Shown here one piece after another: positions 43,796 to 52,743 of a DNA stretch of 64,000 nt. Source of the DNA: Paenibacillus sp. Soil750 (lineage in GTDB: Bacteria > Bacillota > Bacilli > Paenibacillales > NBRC-103111); contig NZ_LMSD01000040.1 in assembly GCF_001428045.1 (NCBI RefSeq), forward strand, positions 62,096 to 126,095, written 5' to 3'. A program made the position numbers and the translations under genes. Position 1 is the stretch's first letter. Every line of letters begins with the position of its first letter. The notes under the pieces were generated by a model, which worked only from the letters and a program-made list of their open reading frames with translations, made no database searches and was not told where the DNA came from.

Positions 43796-44467
43796 TTACA
43801 ATGGCATCAGCGCCAGCTTCTCTTTACCTTCCAAACCATCAACCATCGCTTCCCAAGCATGTGGCTTATTCGCAAGTACCGCATAATACCGCCGCAAGAA
43901 TTTCGCCACCAACGCCGCACTAATCTCCACCTGATCTTCATCCGTTGGCAGGAAACAAAGATCCAGCTCCTCGACAGCTTCCCCATTGTTCTCCCAGGAT
44001 GGGTGTACGTAGGAGAAATCAATCCGCTTATAGCCAAGATGCGACAGCACCTCACGTCGAACGTAAGGGTCCATCGGCTTCACGCCGCCAAAAGCATGTC
44101 CCTCGATCCGATACGGATCGTAAATCTCAGCGAACATCCCTACCATTGGCTTACCCGATTCTGCCGCCAGTCGCTCAAGGTCCTGCCAGCGTTTTCTCGC
44201 TAGAAACCGACCAATCCCAAGCCCCGCCCCACCAATAATGGTGAAATCCGTCATCGCCACTTGCCAATCCTCGTAATAGCGGTACTCCGTCGTACCGACC
44301 ACTTTGCCTTCATGCACCGCAACAAAAACGCGAATGCCCGGGTCTTCTAACGGCTCTTTCCACAAGGGATAATCCAGCACTTCCTCCGGTGGAAATACCT
44401 CTTTCATTAAATCGTGCATCGATCGGAACAACGGATCCTCAATGCTTGTTATACGTATGAATTCCAT
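43796..44467 (-). CDS. GNAT-like acetyltransferase, last gene of the nitrilase operon
   Basis: 223 residues. N-terminal SIEDPLFRSMHDLMKEVFPPEEV, beta-strands FVAVHEGKVVGTTEYRYY and FTIIGGAGLGIGRFLARKRWQDLERLAAESG fit a GNAT fold, although motif A is weak (GGAGLGIGRF). A conserved-looking ...FAEIYDPYRIEG... and HLGYKRIDFSYVHPSW follow. SD AGGAGTGAG about 9 bp upstream. It follows the other GNAT gene by 15 bp and likely shares its transcript. Confidence 0.65.
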   Translation of the reverse strand: MEFIRITSIEDPLFRSMHDLMKEVFPPEEVLDYPLWKEPLEDPGIRVFVAVHEGKVVGTTEYRYYEDWQVAMTDFTIIGGAGLGIGRFLARKRWQDLERLAAESGKPMVGMFAEIYDPYRIEGHAFGGVKPMDPYVRREVLSHLGYKRIDFSYVHPSWENNGEAVEELDLCFLPTDEDQVEISAALVAKFLRRYYAVLANKPHAWEAMVDGLEGKEKLALMPL

Positions 44468-44482
44468 AAGCTCAACTCACTC

Positions 44483-45157
44483 CTATTTGTAATATGTAAA
44501 AGGATTCCGCCACTCCATCAACAGAGCATGATTCAGCGATTCCTCATCTTCCAAATACCCCGCAACCACGCCCACTGGCGTCCGGCCACATCTTAGCAAA
44601 AAAGTGATGACCGAGTCCTTCATCGTCCCCGCCATCACGGCTGACACATAGCTATCTGCACTCATCGCGTCAGCTACCTTGTGGTAGCCTGGCATTCGCC
44701 CGCCTCCAAGCAACCGTACCAACCCTAACTGAACGACGACTTCATACATGGACTGCATAAGCCACTTGCCTAGCCCAAGCTTACGATACGCTGGCATGAT
44801 GCAGACATCCACTATGTAGAGTGTGTCCCCGTCTGGACGATGCGTGCGGATGGATCCACTATCCGTTACTGTTAACCAACTATGATCAGCGCTAGCCGCC
44901 ATTTCCTCACTGTCTACACGCAGTCCCGTAATTGAACCTACAACCTGCCCCGCCACTTCCACACACAAAGCGCCCTCGGGAAACCGAGTCACATGCTCCG
45001 TCAATTGCTCCTTCGTCCACCAGAGTTCAGATGGAAAGGGAGGTGGAAAACTTGCCTGCTGAACAGCAATCAACGCCTCGAAATCTGCCACGCCATAAGT
45101 ACGAATGATCGCCTCCACGGGGGTATCACCATCGAATACATAGAGATGTTTTCTCAT
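44483..45157 (-). CDS. GNAT acetyltransferase resembling the GNAT half of YhcX-type proteins
   Basis: 224 residues from ATG 45157, 4 bp after the nitrilase stop; the longer frame (45253) lies inside the nitrilase gene. Motif A: VDVCIMPAYRKLGLGKWLMQSMYEVVVQLG; motif B: RLLGGGRMPGYHKVADAMSADSYV, then FLLRCGRTPVGVVAGYLEDEESLNHALLMEW. Bacteria commonly fuse this GNAT to a carbon-nitrogen hydrolase (YhcX type); here the two are separate adjacent genes. Probable acetylation of an amine whose product the hydrolase could handle; substrates unknown. Confidence 0.85.
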   Translation of the reverse strand: MRKHLYVFDGDTPVEAIIRTYGVADFEALIAVQQASFPPPFPSELWWTKEQLTEHVTRFPEGALCVEVAGQVVGSITGLRVDSEEMAASADHSWLTVTDSGSIRTHRPDGDTLYIVDVCIMPAYRKLGLGKWLMQSMYEVVVQLGLVRLLGGGRMPGYHKVADAMSADSYVSAVMAGTMKDSVITFLLRCGRTPVGVVAGYLEDEESLNHALLMEWRNPFTYYK

Positions 45158-45161
45158 GGCA

Positions 45162-46019
45162 TCATGACCAATCGGTGTACAAGTCGGTTCGGCGGTCTCG
45201 CCAGGTAGTGACGGATCCCCGCTCCCGAACGACTGCCAACAGCGAGAGGTCAAGATCGGCGGTCACAACCATATCGCCATTAATCTCGCCTTCGACGAGA
45301 ATGCCTTTGGGCGGGAACGGCACATCATTTGGCGTGATGACAGCGGCTTGCCCGAAGTTCGCTCTCATGAAATCAACCGTTGGTAAAGCGCCAACAGTCC
45401 CCGTCGTTACCACATAGATTTGATTCTCAATCGTCCGGGCATGACACGTATATCGAACCCGATGGAACCCATGTCTATCATCTGTACATGAAGGAGCGAA
45501 TAGCACATCTGCCCCACGAGCCCGGGCCATCCGCACGATTTCGGGAAACTCCACATCGTAACAGACGAGAATGGCAATTCGCCCTTTGTCCGTATCAAAA
45601 ACCTGCAGCGAATCCCCAGCGCCCATCCCCCATTCCTTCACTTCCGTTGGGGTAATATGAAGCTTTTTCTGCTCGCCAATACGACCATCTGGATAGAACA
45701 GGAACGCTGTGTTGAACAGCTTGTCTCCCTCAGCCGTAATGTGCGTGCCGCCAATCAAATGCATGCCCGTTTGCTGAGCAAGTCCTTGAAATAAGTCGCG
45801 ATATTTCTCCGTAAAAGAAGGGAGGGCCTCTATCGGCAATGCCTTGCCGTTCTCATCGCCAATGGACATCAGCTGTGTGGTGAACAACTCCGGAAACAGG
45901 ACGAAATCCGCCTCAAACTCCTGCGCCACCTTCACATAATGCTCCACCTGTGCAGCAAACTCTTCAAAGCTGCTTATTGTATGTAAATGATATTGAACAG
46001 CGGATACCCGCATCTTCAT
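45162..46019 (-). CDS. Carbon-nitrogen hydrolase (nitrilase superfamily)
   Basis: 285 residues from ATG 46019 with GGGGGAGTG upstream (the ORF start at 46043 has no SD). The Glu-Lys-Cys triad is visible: FVLFPELFTTQL (E), LHITPTEVKEWG preceded by K (KK), and ILVCYDVEFPEIVRMARARGADV (C). Later LFAPSCTDDRHGFHRVRYTCHARTIENQIYVVTTGTVG is typical of the YhcX-type branch. It cleaves amides or carbamoyl groups in the cytoplasm. It is followed immediately by the GNAT partner, so enzyme and acetyltransferase are probably made together. Confidence 0.92.
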   Translation of the reverse strand: MKMRVSAVQYHLHTISSFEEFAAQVEHYVKVAQEFEADFVLFPELFTTQLMSIGDENGKALPIEALPSFTEKYRDLFQGLAQQTGMHLIGGTHITAEGDKLFNTAFLFYPDGRIGEQKKLHITPTEVKEWGMGAGDSLQVFDTDKGRIAILVCYDVEFPEIVRMARARGADVLFAPSCTDDRHGFHRVRYTCHARTIENQIYVVTTGTVGALPTVDFMRANFGQAAVITPNDVPFPPKGILVEGEINGDMVVTADLDLSLLAVVRERGSVTTWRDRRTDLYTDWS

Positions 46020-46059
46020 GATTCCAACACTCCCCCATCTCATTATTCTAACGATCCCG

Positions 46060-47049
46060 TTACAACCGAACCAACACCCTGCCTCTGACCTTACCTTCTA
46101 ACACTAACTGCGCAGCCTCAGCAACCTCATCCAGCCGGGCTTCCTTATACACCGTCTGCTCAAGCAGCCGTGGTTTCAACTCCGTTGCCATCCGCTCCCA
46201 GAGCGTCTTTCTCACTACTGACGGACAATAGACAGAATCAATCCCGAGTACATTCACGCCTCGCAGGATAAAAGGATACACCGTCGCCGCAAAATCCGCG
46301 CCGCCCGTCAATCCACTCAGCGCCACGGAGGCGCCGTATTTCATCCGACTGAGTACATGCGCGAGCGCCGAGCCTCCCACAGGATCAACAGCCCCAGCCC
46401 AGTACTCCTTGCTGATCGGCCTACTTTCGGCAGGCGAAAGCTCCTCCCGAGATAGCACCCGCGTCGCACCAAGCTCAAGCAAATACGCATGGTCAGCGGA
46501 CTTCCCTGTGCTGGCCTCTACTTCATAACCGAGGGCGGCGAGCATCGAGACGCTGCTGCTGCCCACACCACCCGTTGCCCCGCGCACGAGCACGGGTCCC
46601 TGCTCCTTGCGCAGCCCATTCTGTTCCATGCGGTGAATGGACAGGGCTGCTGTAAATCCCGCCGTGCCAAGGATCATCGCTTCGCGATGGGTCAGTCCTT
46701 GCGGGAGAGGTACGACCCAATCGGCTGGCACGCGCGCATACGCGCTGAATCCGCCGAAATGCCCTGTGCCCAGCTCGTAGCTGGTCACAAGCACTTCATC
46801 GCCCTCGCGATAGCGGGGATCTGACGAGGCCACGACCGTACCCGCCAAATCGATGCCAGGTACCATGGGGTACTGGCGCACGACTCGCCCCGATGGGCTG
46901 CAAGCCATCGCATCTTTATAATTAATACCGGAGTACGCGACGCGGATCGTCACTTCCCCAGCCGGTAAATCCTCCGTGCGTAGTTCTTTTATTTTGCAAG
47001 AAAACTGATCCTGTATTCGCTCCACGACTATTGCGTTAAAGCTATCCAT
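46060..47049 (-). CDS. YhdH/YhfP-family quinone oxidoreductase (acrylyl-CoA-reductase-like)
   Basis: 329 residues, a zinc-free medium-chain dehydrogenase. N-terminal GroES-like fold: SCKIKELRTEDLPAGEVTIRVAYSGINYKDAMA, the SGINYKD being the YhdH/YhfP signature; GIDLAGTVV and GHFGGFSAYARV follow. NADPH-binding Rossmann: VLVRGATGGVGSSSVSMLAALGYEVEASTG. SD GGAGGCG 6 bp from ATG. Relatives reduce acryloyl-CoA or quinones. It heads a minus-strand set with the nitrilase (40-bp gap) and the two GNAT genes. Confidence 0.9.
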   Translation of the reverse strand: MDSFNAIVVERIQDQFSCKIKELRTEDLPAGEVTIRVAYSGINYKDAMACSPSGRVVRQYPMVPGIDLAGTVVASSDPRYREGDEVLVTSYELGTGHFGGFSAYARVPADWVVPLPQGLTHREAMILGTAGFTAALSIHRMEQNGLRKEQGPVLVRGATGGVGSSSVSMLAALGYEVEASTGKSADHAYLLELGATRVLSREELSPAESRPISKEYWAGAVDPVGGSALAHVLSRMKYGASVALSGLTGGADFAATVYPFILRGVNVLGIDSVYCPSVVRKTLWERMATELKPRLLEQTVYKEARLDEVAEAAQLVLEGKVRGRVLVRL

Positions 47050-47244
47050 ATTCGCGCCTCCAAGCTATTGCTCATCATTTCAGTTGATTCTAATAGTTTA
47101 CTAAATTTTGTATCTCCTTTCCATTCTTGTATCCCTATACCTCCAATCACATTTCCCAACCATTCCCTATGACCACACGCTAGGATGTGATACCATTAAA
47201 TCGACAAGTTCACTTATCATTCTACAAATACTGGAGTGCGACCC

Positions 47245-48834
47245 ATGGATCCTAAACTAACCATGTTCATTTCACTTATCGCGACCTCGGGAGTTTTCAC
47301 CGTCTTTCTGTGCTTGTATGCCTATATCAAACGCAAAGAAATCCCCGGTGCATATACATTCGTCATCTATACGGCTACAGAAGCTATTTACATTTTTGCC
47401 CATGCTTTTGAAATGGCCAGCAGTACGTTAGCCGAAGTAAAACGATGGACGATTCTCGAATATATCGGCATCGGGGCGGCGCCTGCCATTGGTCTACTGA
47501 TTGTCATGCAGTACGTTGGCTTGAACTTGACTCGTAGTAAGATCGCAGCACTCTTCGTCATTCCAGCCATTACCTTCTTTATGGTGAGTACGAATGAATA
47601 TCACCACTTATTTTATAAAGACATGTATTTTCGCGAAAATGTCCCCTTCCCTACTACGGATATCGTCATCGGACAATATTACATCGTTCCCGGCGCTTAT
47701 ATATTCGGATGTATGCTGGCAGCAGTCGTCTTGCTTCTGCGCAGATGGCGTCAAACCAAAAAAGCCTACCGTTTACAGCTCGTAACCCTAATCATGGGAC
47801 AATTCATGCCAATGACCGGTGCATTCATCTATCTGATGGGCATAACACCGTATGGCATTGACCCCGTGCCCATGATTCTTTGTATCACTTCTGCCATGTA
47901 CATCTGGGCGATTGTGTCTACACGGATGTTGACGATTATTCCGATTGCGAAGGATCGTATTTTTGAAAGTATGCGTGAAGGTGCTATTGTACTGGACTTC
48001 GCCGACCGACTGGTGGACTTCAACGGTGTAATCAACTCGATGTTTCCAGAATTAACAACTGACACACTTGGACTAACGCTCGATGAAGCTTGGATTCGGT
48101 TGTCGGGAAAGCCGTTTCCCGTGCTGCGATCACAAGACGGTGCACAGGAAGAATTTAGTTGGCGTGCCGCTGATGGCAAGGAATTCTATTATCAGACCCG
48201 CTCCTCCGTTGTACGAGGACGCAATGGGGAGCCAATCGGGAGTCTACTGATGCTGATCGACGTCACAGAGCAGAAACTGCTCCAAGATCAATTAGAACGG
48301 CTAGCCTATTATGATGGTTTGACGAAGCTGCTGAATCGAACGGAGTTTCTGCGTCGGGGCAAGATGATTCTGGAAGAAGATCTGATTGGCGAGAAATCGA
48401 CGTGCATCCTGCTCTTCGATATTGATCATTTCAAGAGTATCAATGATACCTACGGTCACGATGTTGGCGATCTCGCTATTCAGCATGTAGTGAGGGTGGC
48501 GAGGCAAATTGAGGTAGATGTACCTAGTGGGCTGATTGCCAGGTATGGGGGCGAGGAGTTTGTCATCGCATTGCCTGCCTGCTCGCTGGATGAGGCGGCC
48601 TTGCTCGCCGAAAAGATTCGTGCACGGCTCGCAGCTGAGCCGATGAGCGGCAGCTACGGCTCGATAGCCGTAACTGCGAGCTTCGGATTAACGCAGGCAA
48701 GCCATCGAGGAGAGTCTTTGGAGATGCTTTTGAAGCATGCTGATATGGCCTTGTATCAGGCCAAACGGGCGGGACGAAATCAGGTCCAAGTCTATGAAGG
48801 ACCTGTGGAAGCAACGTTCGGCACCTCGCGGTGA
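47245..48834 (+). CDS. 7TM-PAS-GGDEF diguanylate cyclase
   Basis: 529 residues from ATG 47245, with CTGGAG 8 bp upstream; GTG 47236 falls inside the SD. Seven TM helices of the histidine-kinase 7TM sensor type (FISLIATSGVFTVFLCLYAYI..., FFMVSTNEYHHLFY). A PAS domain (~245-345) follows, then GGDEF (~360-525) with LAYYDGLTKLLNRTEF, LLFDIDHFKSINDTYGHDVGDLAI, RYGGEEFVIALPA (GGEEF, active form) and MALYQAKRAGRNQVQVYE. No RxxD inhibitory site is seen five residues before GGEEF. It makes c-di-GMP on a membrane signal. It has the highest interest beside the YkuI-like gene, 15 kb away. Confidence 0.92.
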   Translation: MDPKLTMFISLIATSGVFTVFLCLYAYIKRKEIPGAYTFVIYTATEAIYIFAHAFEMASSTLAEVKRWTILEYIGIGAAPAIGLLIVMQYVGLNLTRSKIAALFVIPAITFFMVSTNEYHHLFYKDMYFRENVPFPTTDIVIGQYYIVPGAYIFGCMLAAVVLLLRRWRQTKKAYRLQLVTLIMGQFMPMTGAFIYLMGITPYGIDPVPMILCITSAMYIWAIVSTRMLTIIPIAKDRIFESMREGAIVLDFADRLVDFNGVINSMFPELTTDTLGLTLDEAWIRLSGKPFPVLRSQDGAQEEFSWRAADGKEFYYQTRSSVVRGRNGEPIGSLLMLIDVTEQKLLQDQLERLAYYDGLTKLLNRTEFLRRGKMILEEDLIGEKSTCILLFDIDHFKSINDTYGHDVGDLAIQHVVRVARQIEVDVPSGLIARYGGEEFVIALPACSLDEAALLAEKIRARLAAEPMSGSYGSIAVTASFGLTQASHRGESLEMLLKHADMALYQAKRAGRNQVQVYEGPVEATFGTSR

Positions 48835-48839
48835 GCATT

Positions 48840-49026
48840 AACTGTAGAAACTACAGCTAAAATTAGCTTAACTCGGCGATTCCTGAGTTTAGATGGAAAA
48901 ACTACAGCTAATTCTGTCATATGAGAGCATTTCGGCGAAAATGGCCTGAATTAGCTGTAGGAAATCCAGTAATTCAGCGCGCGCGGGGAAAAAGTGCTCG
49001 AATAGATGGAGGAAATCTAGTTAAAT
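48840..49026. repeat. Four-unit palindromic intergenic element, type 1 (copy C)
   Basis: Units start at 48840, 48891, 48953 and 49004 (spacing 51, 62, 51); unit 3 has a one-base deletion. Unit 1 starts 6 bp past the diguanylate cyclase stop. The 324-bp gap 48835-49158 lies between convergent genes; its right half continues with the flank shared with copy A (AAATAGCAAAAA) and a terminator. Confidence 0.85.
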
Positions 49027-49093
49027 GGCTGGTGGCAGGGTTGACGGAGCACTGGTTGCTGTTGGCAGCTGGTGGCGTGCTGTACCAAATAGC

Positions 49094-49129
49094 AAAAAGG
49101 GGGTTCCCCTCTACGGGAACTCCCTTTTT
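49094..49129. terminator. Bidirectional intrinsic terminator
   Basis: Stem AAAAAGGGGGTTCCC / GGGAACTCCCTTTTT (one G-U), 6-nt loop; T on both ends in each orientation. It separates the diguanylate cyclase gene and the ABC exporter. Confidence 0.85.
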
Positions 49130-49158
49130 ATTTGTAGCCGGACCTCCACATCCGTCCG

Positions 49159-50934
49159 TCAAAGCGAACTTGCTTCGCTGAATTGGCTCGCATACAAGTC
49201 ATAGTAATGCCCGCGAAGAGCCAGCAGCTCTTCGTGCGTGCCGCGCTCCACGATCTCGCCGCCGTGGATGACCAGAATGGCACTCGCTTCGCGGATCGTG
49301 CTGAGCCGGTGGGCGATCACGAAGCTCGTTCGCCCTTTCATCAGCACACCCATCGCCTGCTGGATGTGCTGCTCTGTTCGCGTGTCGACGGAGCTCGTCG
49401 CCTCGTCGAGCACAAGAATCGCGGGGTCGGCGAGAATCGCCCGCGCGATCGTGAGCAGCTGCCGCTGGCCCTGACTCAAGTTGCCGCCTCCGGCGGTCAA
49501 CTTGGCGTCATAGTCGTTCGGCAGCTTGCGAATGAACCCGTCCGCGTTGGCAAGCTGCGCGGCGGCCTCCACTTCTTCGTCCGTCGCGTCCAAGCGGCCG
49601 AAACGGATATTTTCTCGGATCGTCCCCGAGAACAGGTAAACATCCTGCAGCACGAGACCAAGCTGGCTGCGCAGGCTGTCTTTTTCCATCTCACGAATGT
49701 CGAGCCCATCTATCGTGATAGAGCCCTCATTTACATCATAGAAGCGAGTTAGCAGATTGATGATTGTGGTCTTGCCTGCACCCGTGGGACCTACTAAGGC
49801 AATCAAATCACCAGGCTCCGCAGTAAACGAAACCTCATGCAACGTGGGTACTTCGTCCGTGTAGCTGAAGGAAACATTTTGAAATACGACTTCCCCTTTG
49901 ACATCCGTTAGCTGGATACCCTCTTTATTCGATTCGTATTCCGTCTCCTTATCCATCACTTCAAAAACTCGCTCCGCACCCGCAATCCCAGACTGAATCA
50001 TATTATACTGGTTAGCAAGATCGTTGATCGGACGGCTGAATTGCTTCGAATAGTTCAAAAAGCTGATAATCACGCCAACCATCGTCCATCCTCTCAGCAC
50101 CATCCAACCGCCGATAGCAGCCAATAAAATGAAGCTAAAATGATTGATCATATTCATGCTCGGCCCCATCATACCCGAAAGCTGCTGCGCGCCAGTACCA
50201 GCAACTCGAAGCTGTTTGTTAATTGCAGCGAGTTGATCGACTGCTGCGGCTTCTCGCTGGAATGTTTTCACAACTTTTTGCCCAGAGATCGTCTCCTCTA
50301 TTAAGCCATTCAGCTCACCGAGTCGCTGCTGCTGCTCTTTGAACAAGCGTTGTGTATGTTTCGTGATTTGCTTGGTTGTGAAAAGTACGATAGGAACCGT
50401 GATTAAGGCAATAAGCGTAAGCCAAATATTCAACGTAATCATCATGATCAAAGACCCGACAATCATAATGATGCTGGTCATAATCTGCGTTAAATTTTGA
50501 CTGAGCGTAGTCGCAACGTTATCGACATCATTGGTCGTGCGGCTCATGAGTTCCCCATGTGAGGTCTTGTCAAAATAGCTAATAGGCAGCTTGTGCAGGT
50601 GGCGAAAAAGATCTTGTCTCATTTGCCACACCGTCCGCTGGGATACCCCAGCAATCAGATAGGATTGGATCCAAGATGCAGCTCCGCTGACTACGTAACA
50701 GCCCAGTAGCAGGAGACAGAGTGACAGCAATCCACTCCGATCTCTCGGGATGATGTAATCATCAATAGCTCTCCCAATTAAATAAGGTCCGAGCAAGGCG
50801 AGACCGCTACCAATGACCGTCAAGATGGCAACGGTGAGCAGCCCGGTACGTTGAAGCCTCAGATACCCCCACATGCGAAGGAGGGTTGCGCCGATGTTTT
50901 TCGCGCGTGGTTTGCGCGGTTGCTTGTTAGCCAT
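49159..50934 (-). CDS. ABC exporter half-transporter (catalytic-site subunit), BmrD-like
   Basis: 591 residues from ATG 50934 with AAGGAGG 9 bp upstream; the longer frame (51063) lies inside the partner gene. Six TM helices in the first ~320 residues (LLTVAILTVIGSGLALLGPYLIG...). Nucleotide-binding domain: Walker A GPTGAGKT, Q-loop LVLQDVYLFSGTIRENI, signature LSQGQRQ (LSGGQ expected), Walker B ILVLDEATSSVD with the catalytic Glu, and H-loop IAHRLSTI. It overlaps the partner gene by 8 bp and forms a heterodimeric drug exporter with it, controlled by the upstream MarR gene. Confidence 0.93.
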   Translation of the reverse strand: MANKQPRKPRAKNIGATLLRMWGYLRLQRTGLLTVAILTVIGSGLALLGPYLIGRAIDDYIIPRDRSGLLSLCLLLLGCYVVSGAASWIQSYLIAGVSQRTVWQMRQDLFRHLHKLPISYFDKTSHGELMSRTTNDVDNVATTLSQNLTQIMTSIIMIVGSLIMMITLNIWLTLIALITVPIVLFTTKQITKHTQRLFKEQQQRLGELNGLIEETISGQKVVKTFQREAAAVDQLAAINKQLRVAGTGAQQLSGMMGPSMNMINHFSFILLAAIGGWMVLRGWTMVGVIISFLNYSKQFSRPINDLANQYNMIQSGIAGAERVFEVMDKETEYESNKEGIQLTDVKGEVVFQNVSFSYTDEVPTLHEVSFTAEPGDLIALVGPTGAGKTTIINLLTRFYDVNEGSITIDGLDIREMEKDSLRSQLGLVLQDVYLFSGTIRENIRFGRLDATDEEVEAAAQLANADGFIRKLPNDYDAKLTAGGGNLSQGQRQLLTIARAILADPAILVLDEATSSVDTRTEQHIQQAMGVLMKGRTSFVIAHRLSTIREASAILVIHGGEIVERGTHEELLALRGHYYDLYASQFSEASSL

Positions 50935-52705
50935 GCAGAGCAGCCTCCTTCCCTTGCTGGGAGTTGTAAATATCTTGGTACAGCGCGCTTGTCGCCAGCA
51001 GTTCCTCATGCGTTCCTCGCGCAGCGATGCGTCCCTCATCGAGGACAAGAATCTGATCGGCATGCAGGACGGAGGAAACGCGCTGAGCGATAATAATGCG
51101 TGTGCTGCCTGCCATCAACGCTTGCAGAGAACGCTGGATGCGTTTCTCCGTACCTAGATCAATAGCACTCGTGCTGTCATCCAGCACAAGTAAGGGAGAT
51201 CGCAGAAGCAAAGCCCGAGCTATCGCTATTCGCTGCTTTTGACCGCCGGATAGGTTCACGCCTCGTTGCCCCAACTTGGCTTCATAGCCCTCCGGTAGTT
51301 TGGAGATGAAGCTATCGGCCTCTGCGGCTTGAGCGACTGCCACCATCTCATCTTCCGATGCCCCTTGCTTGCCGAAAAGTATGTTGTCGCGAATCGTCCC
51401 GCTAAACAAAATAGACTGCTGCAGCACGATACCCACCTGACTCCGCAGCTGTTCTACAGGAAGTTCTCTCACATCTACGCCATTTAGGCGAATATGTCCA
51501 CTGGACGTATCATAGAGTCGCGGGATCAAGCTAACCAGTGTGGATTTACCTGAACCTGTTGCCCCAAGTATGCCAATGGTTTGACCTGGCAGTGCTTTAA
51601 ACGAAATATCCTTGAGAACTGGTTGATCGGGAGCTGTTTCATACACGAATGAAACCCGCTCAAATTCCAATTCGCAACCTAGTACAGGGGATGGTGTCGA
51701 TGAAGATTGGTCTGGTTCAAGTAGCTCTGGTTTATTCTGATCCTTGGCAGGCTCATTCGGATCCACCTTCGTATCGAGCACTTCTCGAATCCGTTCAGCG
51801 GAAACCTGCGCACGGGAAATGTTCATCAACGTATTCGTTATGGATACAAGCGAAAACAGCACTTGGCTGATATAGATAATGAATGCGGCCAAATCACCGA
51901 TAGCCATCGAACCGCTCCATGTTTGGGCTCCGCCGAACCAGAGTACGGCAACGATACTTATGTTCAAAATCAACGTCATCAACGGCCCGCTTGTAGCCAA
52001 GGCGCGAGCAGAGCTAAGACTGGCGTTCAGTAGGTCCGTGTTCGCCTTACCAAAGCGCGTCCGCTCGAAGGCGGCGCGAACAAAAGCTTTGATCACACGA
52101 ATGCCCGTCGTGCTCTCTTGCATAACGGTGATTACGCGATCGATCTTCGTCTGCATCTGGCGAAAAAGTGGTGTAGAGCGTTTCATCAATAGATACAGAA
52201 TGACGAATTGAAGCGGTACAACGGCTAGCAGGATCAAGGAAAGACGTGGTGAAATGACCACAGCCATGATCAAACTGCCGATAAGCAGTGACGCTTCACG
52301 CGTAAATTGGCGCAGTAAAATTTGCAGGATGTTCAGCATTTGCATCACATCACTGGTCAAACGAGTGATCAGCGATCCGGTCGAGAATGTATCCAATTGT
52401 CGGAACGACAAGGACTGGACCTTCTCGAATACGCTTAATCGCAGGTCAGCACCGAAGCTTTGGGCCGCTTTCACTGTGAAAAATGTACAGCCCACCCCAC
52501 CTATGAGACCAATGAGGGCGAAGCCTAACATATGTATGCCTGTCGACCAGATCAATGCGAGATTTCCCTCAGCAACCCCGTGATTTACAATGGTCGCCAT
52601 GAGACGAGGCTGGGATAAATCCATGCATACCTCCATCACCATCAGCAAAGGTGCGAGTAGCGTTATGAACCAATACGGTTTAACAAACGATCGTAGTTTC
52701 CACAT
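50927..52705 (-). CDS. ABC exporter half-transporter (degenerate-site subunit), BmrC-like
   Basis: 592 residues. Six TM helices, then NBD with Walker A GATGSGKST, Q-loop VLQQSILFSGTIRDNI, signature LSGGQKQR, Walker B LLVLDDSTSAID and IIAQRVSSV at the H-loop. The catalytic Glu is Asp and the switch His is Gln. In heterodimeric exporters one composite site is inactive; here it would be formed by this subunit's Walker motifs with the partner's LSQGQ. It starts 38 bp after the MarR stop, and the exporter probably removes drugs or lipids. Confidence 0.93.
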   Translation of the reverse strand: MWKLRSFVKPYWFITLLAPLLMVMEVCMDLSQPRLMATIVNHGVAEGNLALIWSTGIHMLGFALIGLIGGVGCTFFTVKAAQSFGADLRLSVFEKVQSLSFRQLDTFSTGSLITRLTSDVMQMLNILQILLRQFTREASLLIGSLIMAVVISPRLSLILLAVVPLQFVILYLLMKRSTPLFRQMQTKIDRVITVMQESTTGIRVIKAFVRAAFERTRFGKANTDLLNASLSSARALATSGPLMTLILNISIVAVLWFGGAQTWSGSMAIGDLAAFIIYISQVLFSLVSITNTLMNISRAQVSAERIREVLDTKVDPNEPAKDQNKPELLEPDQSSSTPSPVLGCELEFERVSFVYETAPDQPVLKDISFKALPGQTIGILGATGSGKSTLVSLIPRLYDTSSGHIRLNGVDVRELPVEQLRSQVGIVLQQSILFSGTIRDNILFGKQGASEDEMVAVAQAAEADSFISKLPEGYEAKLGQRGVNLSGGQKQRIAIARALLLRSPLLVLDDSTSAIDLGTEKRIQRSLQALMAGSTRIIIAQRVSSVLHADQILVLDEGRIAARGTHEELLATSALYQDIYNSQQGKEAALHG

Positions 52706-52743
52706 GGCATGACGTCCTTCCTTTTGTTTGTCAGCTAACCAAA

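Noticed and set aside
49183..49752. 189-codon plus-strand frame opposite the ABC exporter
   Set aside because: A shadow of the conserved NBD on the other strand, without SD or family pattern.
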